Origin: Phytoseiulus persimilis | Lineage: Eukaryota > Arthropoda > Arachnida > Mesostigmata > Phytoseiidae | Assembly (NCBI GenBank): GCA_037576195.1 | Contig: CM075102.1 | Span: 38,994,745 to 39,058,744 of the forward strand | Direction: 5' to 3' | DNA: 64,000 nt | Shown here: in pieces, positions 35,855-46,423 of the stretch | Position numbering within the stretch: position 1 is the stretch's first letter | Layout of the letters: each line of letters starts with the position of its first letter | Made by a program: the position numbers and the translations under genes | Notes under the pieces: generated by a model | What the model was told of the DNA's origin: nothing | The model's database searches: none | What the model saw: only the letters and a program-made list of their open reading frames with translations

Positions 35855-36202
35855 CTAAGAACGCCGGCGACGTTGCTCTTGGACACTTGAGGAGAAAGAA
35901 CTCGCTTCGGCAGATGAGAGTCCAGGTCCCTTCATACGAAGGTTCCAGAAGAGGGAGCCGCGGCGTCCCGTGTTGAGGATATTTCGGGGCGACTTCAAAT
36001 AAACGACAAATGCGTGAACGTGGAGCGAATGACGTCGTGTGTGTACATTTTGGGTTGCCATCGACAGGTCGGCTCGGTCCTTTTGTGAGGCGTCATGGGC
36101 GACCTCCCAGGTTCGGATCGAATTTCTCACCATGAGGTCCAACATGGTGTCAATCGTGAGAAAGGTGTGAAGAATTTTTCTCCCCTGATTTTTTTCGTTC
36201 AT
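35855..36202 (-). CDS. Hypothetical 115-codon frame
   Basis: ATG-started minus-strand frame beginning MNEKNQGRKILHTF and ending in QEQRRRRS before TAG. It has several internal Met residues, an N-terminal half with good helix-forming character (DTMLDLMVRNSIRTWEV) and a Ser-rich C-terminus. No family is recognised. It lies about 240 bp upstream of the longest open frame on the same strand, so the two could be exons of one gene, but I did not find a convincing donor and acceptor pair. A chance frame of this length is common in the window. Confidence 0.17.
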   Translation of the reverse strand: MNEKNQGRKILHTFLTIDTMLDLMVRNSIRTWEVAHDASQKDRADLSMATQNVHTRRHSLHVHAFVVYLKSPRNILNTGRRGSLFWNLRMKGPGLSSAEASSFSSSVQEQRRRRS

Positions 36203-38829
36203 CAAAAAGTCTTCGAAAAACGAAACTGACCCACTAAGAATCAGTTTGTGAAGAAGAACTTCTGCTCGGTCTGTGGTCTCAACGCCTGACCGCCTGGCGG
36301 CGTTGAATTTGGTAAAGTGATTGAACTGAATGGGCGACTGATGCGATGCTCGGTGTGAAAATACTTCTGACCGGAATTGAAACCGTGCGCGGGAGTGAAG
36401 AGCACGGGAGCGAGGCTCTAACCGACATCGGAGAGGCTGCTTCGAGCGGAGCCGACGGGGCAGAAGAAGTTCTCAATGCGATAAATTAACAGTGTCCGAA
36501 TGATCGTCAGGATCGACATTCTGGTGTGAGACGGGTGTCCGCGAGTTGGAATAGAGCGATTTTCGGCCGATAACAATGTTCTTGTGGCCCCCGTCGCAAC
36601 TGGAAGCTGGAGCGTGAAAAGCGCGGAACCGAGGGGGAGCGAGCGGTGAGCTCCCAGCGACACCGTTATCGACGTCCACGATCCTTTCCCTGCGCGAGAC
36701 TTCCGTAATGAGGTGCGTGTTTGTGGACGCCCTCGTAGAGCATTGTAGATAGGATCTGGAACATCGGCTCGGATCGGCTCAGATCAGAGACACTCAACAG
36801 GCCCGCTCCGGTACTGTTGCCCGACGGACACGCTCCGACTGCTGAGCTGAAACGAAACAGAAGGAGAACGGCTGAACGGTAGCAGAATATCGTTCGGAAT
36901 AATCTTCGGCGATCACTCGGATCTGAGATTGACTGCGGTCCGCGCGCCTGAGCTCATCTTCGTTCCCCTGCAGTTTTCCCAACCGCCGCCACCTTCTACT
37001 GAAAACAGCGGAGAAGCGAAACAAGACGCTCTTCGCCGCCGCGTCGAAGTGCTCAAGGAGCTTTGTCGGACGCGATGGAGCGCAACTCTGGGAAAACTCC
37101 AGAGCCAACTTGTGGGAATTCGTTTTGAGTGACTTTTTTAGGCAACAGAAGCAGTTACGTCGTCGACGGCCAAAACGAGGGAAGAGAAGGTGGAGTGGGA
37201 GCGGTCGGGCCAAACACACATCGGTCGGAAAAGTGTGCACTCGCAACGTTTTCTGGCCGACCACAGACTGATCCGATTTTGTTCCTCATTAGAACAACTC
37301 GACCGGCGATCGATTCAATTCGGCCATGTCGACATCCGCCGTCCTTTGCCCGGAGTAACTCACGTCCGCGGCGGTGTCAGATCACGTGACCGCGCTAACA
37401 TGTTTATTCACGTCCTGTTGTTGTTGATTACAGCAGAAGGATAACGAGGGGAGATATTCGAGTTGCGCTTGCGCATGGGATCTCCCACCGTTGTGGAGTG
37501 GAATCTCGGCTGGACTTCAACGAGATGAGATGGTCATTCATCTGCTAACAGAGCGAACGACTCTAAGAGCAACAGACCGGCATCGTGTGACGGACCTCAC
37601 GTAAACGGCACAAGCTATTAGGGAGTTTCCATTCGCCGCTTCCATTCTCGTAGTTTCTGTCTATTCGTTTGGCATTCTATCTATCCATCCCCTGCTCGCT
37701 CGGAACTCTTCATTCGAGCTAATTGTCCATCAAGGCATACTTCACTTCAGGCGGCGGTGGCGATGGCGGCTCCAGCCTTCCGCTGCCGCCGATCCGACTC
37801 AGATGCCAGTCGCTGCCGCGGATCAGGTACTTCTGAAACAACTCCGAGCAGTGCAGCAGCAGCAACAACCGAATGACAGAATGCTGCACCCCTCAACAAT
37901 TACCAGGGCCAGCTCTATGCAGCTTCAGCGGCTCCTTCTCCAGCTTTCGCCAGTCGAATCTTGCACCAATTAGGGGGAATGGACAATCGTCGCAGCAACC
38001 CGTACGGTCCTGAACTGCGCGCCGGAGGAAGGGTTACGGAGGGATGGGCCTGCTTCTGGCTCGTGATTGGTACGAAATTAAATTTATACGTTCCTACCGG
38101 TAGAACGACGAAACTTGATCTGGTCATCCATTGATTCTCCGGTCCCAGAAACCCGGTGTTCCGATCTCTGGCTTCTGTGAATGGTTCGAACAACCGTTCA
38201 GGGGCAATGTTATAGACATCATCGTGAAGCGTCTCATCGACGCGGCTCATGACTCTACGTATGTAGATCGGCGAACAGCAGTTTCCCGCTGCTATATTCA
38301 AGTTCACGGGAGGGCTCCTCGAGCTTCCCCCGGACAGCAATATAGTTCGTTTTCTTAGAACAGATGCTTCCTCTAGAAGCTCATCTCAGTCGGTTCGACT
38401 GGTTCTGTTAGAGGATCGGCGACGGAGTGAGCTCGTCGACTTGAGGGTTCGGATGACGCGTGAAACGGCAACGGCACCGAAGAAGACAGAGCGGTGTTGA
38501 ACGGATTTCCTCCTGAGTTCTGATGGCGTTGCTGCACAATCCGGACGACTCGAGCCATAATTGAAACATCCTCGGTGCAGCTCCTTGAAATTTCAATAAT
38601 CGACCATTGTACGGTTCAGGGCACGGCCGCTCTCGCCGACCAATGCAGAAGTTGACGCACCTTTGACAACATCGAGAACCGCCGCGAGAACGACGGCCAA
38701 CGTAAGGAGCTGATGGAAACGGTGAACAACCTTTTGACGGGAGCCAGACGCCGCTTCGGTCGCAACTGCCTGGGACACAAACGGAAGTTGAGCTCGGTCG
38801 ACGCACGGAGTCTCTCGAATTCCGTCTAA

Positions 38830-39447
38830 GTGGCGCCCGCTCGCGCTCTTTCCGACTCCTTTATCGAACTCTGTACTCGCATCGCATATTCCCGCCGTCC
38901 CTTAGGAAGAAATCTCCCGTGCGCCTCCGGTCCCCACCCGAACTCGTTCCGACGGCATGACACTTTATTTTCCCTGAACCACCACGGAATCATTTATCTG
39001 TTCAAACTCCCGTCAGAACCGTTCCTGCCAAACGATTTCCTCCTCGTATCGGTTCGCGGAGCGTCGAGTTCCCGCGAACCTCCGAGAGAAACACAGAAAT
39101 TCAAATTCTCCGAGGCAAGTTCCTCCCCACACAGAATCGATAAGGTTTGCTCGAACATCCGAATCGTCACTGTTCTCCTTCCGAAACCAGTGCAGGAATG
39201 GTTCGAATCGTTTCAATTTCAATTTTTTTCTCCAGACGGGGCTGGCCAGCGGTCGCGTGCTGGCCGGTGCGCCTCTCGTCCGATGCAAACTCCGACAAAA
39301 GCCGAGCGGGAGAGCAAGCAACGTGAACATGAATTTGTCGGTAGTTGTGAAGAAAAGGAGAACGGATCTGCATGCAGAGTTGTTGTTGTCCCTGGGCAAA
39401 AGAGAAGTTTGTCTCCCATGTTTATTTCCTTCTTCCGCATTCACTGA
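38830..39447 (+). CDS. 205-codon open frame without early ATG; unrecognised
   Basis: Plus-strand frame starting at a GTG, with its first ATG only near residue 150, so it could only be an internal exon. It contains HHGIIYLFKLPSEPFLPNDF and later KPVQEWFESFQFQFFSPDG, then a Lys/Glu-rich stretch ERESKQREHEFVG. A 143-codon frame runs antisense. The length is only slightly above the chance expectation for the longest frame in this much DNA, and no domain is recognised. Confidence 0.1.
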   Translation: MAPARALSDSFIELCTRIAYSRRPLGRNLPCASGPHPNSFRRHDTLFSLNHHGIIYLFKLPSEPFLPNDFLLVSVRGASSSREPPRETQKFKFSEASSSPHRIDKVCSNIRIVTVLLPKPVQEWFESFQFQFFSPDGAGQRSRAGRCASRPMQTPTKAERESKQREHEFVGSCEEKENGSACRVVVVPGQKRSLSPMFISFFRIH

Positions 39448-40312
39448 CTCGTCTATTCCTTCTTGTTATGCAATGCTCCCTCCTTTCGGCCTGAACAGAG
39501 AAAGCGGCTCGCTCGTACGGTTGCTCGCCTCGACGTGCATCGAACAACGCGGCCCAACAGGAGCAGCAAAACCAGGCTGGTCCTGGAGAACCTAACAGAG
39601 CTCGACTCTCACGTCAGTCAGGAGGGCGGCAGACGCGAGTTTGCTGAAGCAATAGTTCACCTTATTGCACTGGCTGGATGTACAAACATGGCCTACGTAC
39701 GCAATACACATGCACAACGTGAATACATACGAAGGTGGAAACGCGCCGAGACACAACATGTTAATACAGAGCCCGTACTCGCATCACATGCTCAGTTGAA
39801 TTTCTTTCTCACCTACTTTTGTGTGTCGCATTCTTAGAGCGTGAAGGGGCATCTTGCTGAATCCCAGGTCCCCTGATGACCATGAACTTTGAATCACAGA
39901 CCCCCGCCGGAGGAAATAAGCCGAACTTTCGCGAAAATCAGTCGGAAGACATCCTGGCAGGGCTAGATGGGCGTAATTCTCATCATCGTTCTCGTTGGCG
40001 AAGGTGGCTATGATGGTAGATATCAGCCCTCGCGGCTGCAATCGGGAAGATGTGACTGAAATCCCTTTTTGTCAGCGACCACTAATGATGGCGAAAGCAG
40101 AGAGACGACAAAGCAGTCTGGCGATATTATTTCGTCAGAGCGAGGGTTTTCCGCCTACCTGGATCACAAAGCCTTTAACCAGGAGCCCGCCGCGCCCTTG
40201 TTATGGAACCAGTACCCCTGCCACCGACACAACCTCGACCACCACAGAAACCACCCTCAGTACCTTGTCCCAGCACCCGTATTACCACTCTCAGACCACG
40301 ACCACCACTGCG

Positions 40313-40325
40313 CCCCCCCCCCCCC
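40313..40325. repeat. C13 homopolymer
   Basis: Thirteen consecutive C bases at the end of a Pro/Thr/His-coding-like, ACC-rich stretch. Homopolymers of this length are prone to sequencing length error, so frames through it are unreliable. Confidence 0.9.
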
Positions 40326-41896
40326 TTAAGAAAACGAGACAGGAACCGCTTTTGTGCTCCGGCTGTACAGAAATTTAAAAACCTGAAGTCTCGCATCGGC
40401 CCGTGATCCACTTCTCCTGCCGGGAAGCTTCCAAGCCCACTAGATGTAGGGATATGCCACACAGCTTGGACAAAAACTCGTTCATGCCTCACGATCGGAA
40501 AGAACCTCGACACCAATCGACAATCGTTCCTCACTCATCTCCCAGTTCGGAGCGACACTGGATTCCTCGATTCGGCCATATGTATTTCGTGTGCGGTCAA
40601 AATGCGGGATACCCGCTGACCATTGCAAGGTGAGTGAGTGTAAGGACTCCACGCAATAAACTAGCTTGATGTGTGACATAGGAACGATAACCCTCTGGAG
40701 GATTGAGATAACGTGGCACTCGATGCAGAAACGTATCCTACTGCTTGACATCACTCTCGCGACTCTTATTCTCGAGATTCCGCATCCGAGAAACCGGCGA
40801 TGAGCGCCGTTGCCGACGAAGACCAAGATTCGAATCTGTTATCAGACACTGCTGGAGTTCAGGGGAGGCCGTAACCGCACAAAGTAAACGGATACCATAC
40901 GGATGACGTCCAATGTCCCATGCCCCGCCGAAGTGTTCCCATGCCCAGCTCCGAGAGACCCGTTGTAGAGGCTTCCTCAACTCCTCTCGTCGGGCCTGAA
41001 CCCGCCGATTGTGCGGGCGCGGGACGCACAGGACTTCGACCTTCACTCGGAATGAACTCTGGTCCGCAGCGTAGAGTTCACAGTATAAACAGAGAAGAGT
41101 CGAGTTCTCCGACGGAAATAGGAAATGGCTGCTTGAGGAACGGAGGAGCTTCGAGTTTCAAGTGGACAAAAGCTTGATTAAAAGAATTCGTTTCAGATAA
41201 AAGGCTGAATCTCTAGAGGGCGTAGTGTAACGAGAACGGCGTAGCAGGATGGGAAGAAGGAGACGAGAAGAATCCTTTGCGTTGGCGGCCGCGGCCTGCC
41301 GGAGACCGTATATGTATAGCCATATAACCACCGGCGGATCGCCGTCCATGGCGAGATATCTCACGAATCTCTTCTCGGGCTGCGTTCCGTATTCACCTTC
41401 TCGTCTTTTCCTCGACACCCTCGTCAATCGAGTTTCGTGCTTCCTCCCGATAAAAGCGTCTCGTTCTTAATTAGCTATTCGAGGAGGCGGGTCTCGGGCA
41501 CCGTCAGGAATGACGACTCAATGGCTGACAGCACTGATCCTGAAAGGGAAGCAAGAGTGCAACGCAAAACCGTTTAAGGTGCTATGGCGCTCGGAAGGGC
41601 CACCTCGGACAGCGTAGCCCTCATGCTACCGGGTCGCTACCTAATTCTGCAAGCTACACACGAACGGGAGCCGATTCGAACTTGGAGCTTCAGACGTTAT
41701 CCGCCCGAACGCGAAGCGCGTCCTCGATTGGATCGCCGGCGCTGCCGTCGCCGCGACCTCCATCGTTCCATCTATCTCCGAGCTGGAGGCGCAGGATCTC
41801 GAAGATCCACTCCGCGGCGGCAGGAAATTAAAATCTGAATTTGTTCTTAGCAGTTTTCCAGGCGACTGGATTAGGTGTTCGCTTTCCGCCGTCGTA

Positions 41897-41917
41897 CCGC
41901 CATTTTGAAGATGGTCG
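41897..41917. promoter_or_regulatory. Divergent pair of YY1-like cores
   Basis: CCGCCATTTT (a GCCAT core in minus orientation) is followed immediately by GAAGATGGTCG (a plus-strand near-match), giving two inverted half-sites about 5 bp apart. Paired inverted sites are less likely by chance than one, but no start site is seen next to them. Confidence 0.15.
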
Positions 41918-43710
41918 CGCCGGGGTCTGATAGACTCCCTCTTGGGAATTCAATACCAGGGAGGAAATGATTCCGAACTCCATCCGAAAACTCAGCACCC
42001 GAGGTTCCTGTGGAACAGCTTCGTCGATTCTCGCGGAACGAGTCGATGAGTTCAGCATTGTAGAATTTCTGCGAGATCCCGCATAACAATGGCGATGCGG
42101 TCGCCGAGGAAACTCTTGCGCTCGGGCTAATGTCGACCTGTGGTTCGAGAGGTGCCGAGCGGACGAATGGATGATCACATTCGAACAGGCAGAAGCTTTT
42201 TTGTACCGTTTTTAGGCAAAGTTCCACCCCACCGCAGTTTGAAGATGTAGTCTTCACAAAGAAGCTCGGCGGGCGTGCCGGCTATCCATCATTCATAATT
42301 CATGTCTTATTCCCGATTCGCCAGGTATGCCGGAGGAGAGCGAGCGGGAAAAGAGCCAGGGAACGCAGCGGAGTGAGACCGGCCGATCGGGGAAGAAGTG
42401 GCACTTTTTCCCTTTTCGCGGATTTTTGCCGCTGGAATTATTTAGCAGAGACGCGGGACTCCGCCGAGTGCTATTGAAATTTCGGAGGAGATGGGCGAAA
42501 TAAAATCCGCCTCGTTCAGCGATACATAAAACATTCAAACATTTATAAATATGACCGCGGCGGGGGCCATGCCGCCTGAGCCGACGACGTGAAAATAGGC
42601 TTCAGGGAAAAGTGTTTCGGCGACGGGGTCTTTCGATAGCGGCTCCAACGCTCCCATGAAATCCCCACGAAGAGCAGCCGCGTATCAGACCTCGAGCGGA
42701 AGAAACTGCGGTCGAGAGGGCCCGAGTGTAAACGTGCTCGTGGCGACGACAGAAACCACGGAAGCGGCAGCTGTTCGTCGTAGGCGAAAGCAGAGACTCA
42801 TTCTGAAGATTCGGAGGAAAGCAGACTCGACGAACTTGATTCGAAAACGAGTTCATTGTGGTGGTACGAGTAATATCGCTCTGATGGGGACTCGTGAGTG
42901 TTTCGGAAGCAATTTTGCCACTTGCCATTGTTCGGCCACTGATGGCCAACGCTCACACGCTCACTCGCCGATTCCTCATTCGGCCGATAGGAGAACGATG
43001 GTGAGATCGATGGGAGAGTTGAAGATGAAAAAAAAAGTGGGAGGCCGATAGATATTGTGAGAAGGAGGTGTAAGGAGGGAAGCGAGCGACACACACATAC
43101 ACCGCGAAGAGCTCCGAGAGCATGCACGACTAACGACTCTTTTTTTTCTCTCTCGAAGGCGGGTCTGATGGAAATATCAATCGTTCCCGATCCGAGTTCG
43201 CTGCTGCAGTGGCATCTGATGTGAAGATAGCGTGTCCTCATCCTCGGACGCATGCGAGGGGAACGGGTGAGATCCTGTACAACCCACGCACACTTCGATG
43301 ACTATTGATTCATCATGTACAGCCGCCGCGGCCAACGAAACTTGCCGGGCAGATGGCGCTCATGCCGTCAAATCCTGAACGACGAAGTTGGCCAGAGTGG
43401 ATTTCCGATCGATCTGAAGCTCTGCATCCATCGAGTCTTCGGAGGTGTCTTAGTTCCGAGTAGAATCCCAGGTACTCGGGTAGGATCAAGTTGCTCCCCC
43501 AACGCGGGGAAAACCGATGAGAGATATTCCATTAGGCGTCCTACAGCACAGATCTGTAAGTTCCGATGGCTGGGAGGTTGCAAACGTGAAAGTTTTGAAA
43601 TAACCTCACCAGAACTTCTCGAGGCTTGAAAAAGGCTCCCACAATGGAGCAGACTTCCTCTCAGGACAGCGGGAGATCTTGAAACTCAGGCGTGGTTCAA
43701 ACTTTGCTCA

Positions 43711-44426
43711 ACCAATTAGTGGCTCGCGCCCTCCACGTGCTTCGAGGCGGCTGCGCCCCCTCGAAGAGCTCGGTTTGGTAATGTAAACTCTTTCCAGTTT
43801 CTTGAATACCGAGTTTCATGCATCACATCGTGCCCGCAGCCGTTCGATCTTCACTGGCGCCTTCGATGTGTATCAATGGAGCAGCTTCTCATGCTCGGTG
43901 ATGAACGTGTCCCATGGATAAGTTAGGCCGAGCAGGGCTGCGCCCTGTTCGATGCTCAAGTTCTCCTAACTCAAAAGTTCGAGCTGAGAGTTGATGATCT
44001 GCTCGGTTCAGAGGCTAATTATCGAGTTTTTTAAGCGAGCTCAGCTCACGACTGCCACTCTGGCTGAAACGCAGAAAGGCGGTCGTCTAGCCTCAGCTTG
44101 AACACAAACACCCAAGGGCCGAACTCAGCAGCCGTTTTGGGGCTTAGGCAACTATGTTAGTTTTTGTTCGAGCTGAGTTCCGTCGCACTTTTTAGGATCC
44201 CAGGAGATCAACATTGGCACTTTTTCCCTGCGTGTTCCTCCTCTGCTCCTCAAGCAACCCCTCCATCTCCACCGGATCACTATCCGGTCGACTCCGTGAA
44301 ACTTTAGAGACCTCCCAAGCATATGTCTGGTCCTGGATGACTCCCATAGGCCCCTTATCGATGGGGTCAACAAAGGCTCCAGAAAGCCGCGAATCGAGGA
44401 TTTCATCGGAGCTCCGCGTTCGGCCT
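43711..44426 (-). pseudogene. Degraded coding remnant, possibly retroelement Gag-like
   Basis: Two minus-strand stretches read like protein despite stops. From 44426 to 44195 a 77-codon frame has SSDEILDSRLSGAFVDPIDK and VEMEGLLEEQRRNT. It lacks an early ATG, and the frame upstream (VKTRFLAQRCPSKAE) joins it only by a frame change. From 44007 to 43711 a 99-codon frame holds three stops and contains GLTYPWDTFITEHEKLL, then VKIERLRARC and FKKLERVYITK, an amphipathic helical pattern like the N-terminal part of BEL/Pao Gag proteins. The charged helical composition contrasts with the Ser/Arg/Pro-rich chance translations around it. The link to a retroelement is an inference from composition only. 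Confidence 0.25.
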
Positions 44427-44965
44427 TAGAAGGACAACGTTGAGCGAGAAATCGAGTTTTCACTGTCACAGCAGTCGCTGGTGGAGGCGCCCGGTTAGTA
44501 GTGTGCCTCAAGTAGCCTTGGATGCGTCAATTAGGCCACTCCGGAGGCGAGAGACTAGGGCTGCGAACGTTGCCCAAATCTGTGATGAGAAGGGCGTGGA
44601 CCCAATTATGTCGCGTGATCACCTCCACGTGAGCAGCCATGTCACGCTTTAACGAGACTCGACAGTCACGGAACCGAAGACTCTCTCTCGTCGGTTGGTA
44701 CCGTGACGGCGTATTCGCGCGGGGACAGAACTGAAAAATCAGCAGAACGTCGACTTCCTCGAATCAAGTATGACCGTGGATCTGTGTGATGATCCTACGT
44801 TCGAAAACTCTCTCTGAATGAAGTCATCGAGGACGGATTGGACACGGGAAGGGGAAGAATCAGGATCTTCCTCTCATCGGACTGCTGTAGCGCATCGGGA
44901 AGCTCAGCGAAACGAGTTTTTGTTCTTTCGGGAGGGAAGGTGTTGGCCTCGCGACTTGCGTTCAG

Positions 44966-45349
44966 TTGTTTGACGGAGCTTTGCGAACGGTCACGGAAAC
45001 CATCAGAGGTGTAGGAGATGATGGCTCTTGCGAAAGTCTCTCCTCCGACCACTCGCCGCGTGCGAGAACGCCAGCGGACGTTGCGCAAGCGGGAACCCTG
45101 AGCCAGCGGGGAAAACGAAAGAGACTGAGCGAGGCGTCGTGTTCACCCTGGAGAAAATGGCCCCGTGTCGAAATGGACGTCTACGAGATTCAGTTTTTAC
45201 GTCGTCGTACCCACAGAAAAAAACAGCGCGCAACACCCTCTGCTCCGACTGTGAAACGACAGCCAACCGTCGACGATTCAGACGAAGACAGCAACAACAA
45301 CAACAACGTCGACGAGAGACCGTACAGGGCTGTGCTTGGTACGGTATAA
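44966..45349 (+). CDS. Candidate exon with basic clusters and acidic/Asn-rich end
   Basis: Plus-strand frame of about 127 codons starting right after TTGCGTTCAG, a plausible splice acceptor; there is no initiating ATG. It reads DDGSCESLSSDHSP, then a basic cluster GKRKRLSEASCSPWRKWPR, then RRRTHRKKQR, then VDDSDEDSNNNNNVDERPYR before a TAA. Basic clusters beside an acidic Ser/Asp stretch are typical of nuclear proteins. The NNNNN run comes from an (AAC)5 microsatellite. A TATA-initiator pair lies about 500 bp downstream, so this frame would belong to a different transcript. No homologue is recognised. Confidence 0.2.
   Translation: MFDGALRTVTETIRGVGDDGSCESLSSDHSPRARTPADVAQAGTLSQRGKRKRLSEASCSPWRKWPRVEMDVYEIQFLRRRTHRKKQRATPSAPTVKRQPTVDDSDEDSNNNNNVDERPYRAVLGTV
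45293..45307. repeat. (AAC)5 microsatellite
   Basis: Five perfect AAC units, giving the NNNNN run in the 44966-45349 frame. Confidence 0.9.
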
Positions 45350-45812
45350 TTTGATATGGCGCTACCGAGTTGTCGGCTCGAGCGAGATCCAATGTGCTTC
45401 GGTTGAAAGGAAACTCGGCGGACTGTCACTGATTCTTCCCGTGATCGTTCGACTCTGAGGGTTCTAATGTTTAGAATGAAACTCATTGCGCCTAGCCGTT
45501 ATCGATCGATGCAGACGACGCACATTTCGCTCAGTCTCTGAGTTACCGATTCTCGTCCGATCACCGGGGGAACTGAGGAAAAAACAGAGCGCTGAAGGGT
45601 ACGACAGGTCATGATTTTCAGGCGTGCTGCCTACGCATAGTCGCCCACGATGAAACTTGGCTTTTTCCACTCTTCCACGACACCGGACGTTCGAGCAACA
45701 ATCACTCATTGCTTGCAGCACCTGCACATAAGAAGACGCTTATAAAGTCAATGTATACAAAGATCTTTAGTTGAATGAAGGGGAGATGGATAGGCTCGGG
45801 AGTGGAGCGAAC

Positions 45813-45845
45813 TATAAAATATTCATAGTCCTAGAGTCAGTCAGT
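45813..45845 (+). promoter_or_regulatory. Candidate core promoter: TATA box plus tandem TCAGT initiator
   Basis: TATAAAATA starts at 45813. TCAGTCAGT at 45837-45845 contains two overlapping copies of the arthropod initiator TCAGT. The A of the second copy (45843) lies exactly 30 bp after the first T of the TATA box, the usual TATA-to-start distance. No downstream promoter element is evident at +28. The first ATG downstream on the plus strand is at 46052 and opens only a 15-codon frame, so a spliced or non-coding transcript would be needed. The spacing is observed; promoter activity is inferred. Confidence 0.35.
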
Positions 45846-46396
45846 GGGTTCAGTGCTGCCGTTCGCCAACCTCACTGCAATACGTCAACTGAGTAACGCG
45901 AGAGCAGCTCGACGTCCGCGGAGGAACTTTCTCCATTCAATAGTGAGCCTTCTTGTCGACTAGGTTCGAGGCAACACTGCAGTGCGCTCTCCTCTGAATA
46001 TTGAGCCTCTGACCTCGAGTGAATAGCCCGAAGACTTCCCCTCCTTCTCACAATGCCATCAGGGGAGATGTTCTGTCAAAGATCACAACAGACTATCTAA
46101 CGATAAGGGAAAACAAGTCAAAGAAGGCAAGATATAGCCGGAGCACAAGAGGCGGGATGAGGCGCGGCGAGTTAGCAAGCCGTTGGGAATATTTTGATAC
46201 ACCTGCAGTGTAGTATATTGTACATTGTCATTGAAATTCGTCGGACAAAGCTAGGCATTATCATGCATATGAGACGGCGCAAAGCTCACCGGTTCGCGTG
46301 CAGGCTGGCGGGGGGTTGGCTTGTCTTGAGGGCGGTCTCAGGACTAAAACGAGCCTAACGCCGAGGGGGCCGGCAAGCGGCGGGCAAGGGTCTGCT

Positions 46397-46423
46397 GGAC
46401 GGACGGACGGATGAACGGACGGG
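46397..46423. repeat. (GGAC)n tract
   Basis: GGACGGACGGACGGATGAACGGACGGG, 4-bp period with two unit changes. Confidence 0.85.

Larger units (their letters stand above)
36206..43710. other. No recognisable gene apart from the 38.8-39.4 kb frame
   Basis: Contains the C13 run at 40.3 kb, a good-looking splice donor (CAAGGTGAGT) near 40630 after a 76-codon frame, and a 131-codon plus frame at 42656-43051 with basic clusters. None is recognised. Confidence 0.5.

Noticed and set aside
35891-35903. CTCGCTTCGGCAG, resembling the start of U6 snRNA
   Set aside because: The match stops after 13 bases; the AGCACATATAC continuation and the rest of U6 are absent. A similar short match at 11421 also fails.
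40175-40534. 119-codon minus-strand frame with Gly/Arg run
   Set aside because: It crosses the C13 homopolymer, so the frame depends on a base count that is easily misread.
41660-41690. Minus-strand tRNA B-box-like GTTCGAATC
   Set aside because: The flanking bases do not form a T-arm stem and no A box or anticodon arm is present. Other GTTCGA strings failed the same way.
42656-43253. Overlapping plus and minus frames of 131 and 151 codons
   Set aside because: Neither has a recognisable motif, and the Ser runs on the minus strand come from GAA/CGA-rich low-complexity DNA.
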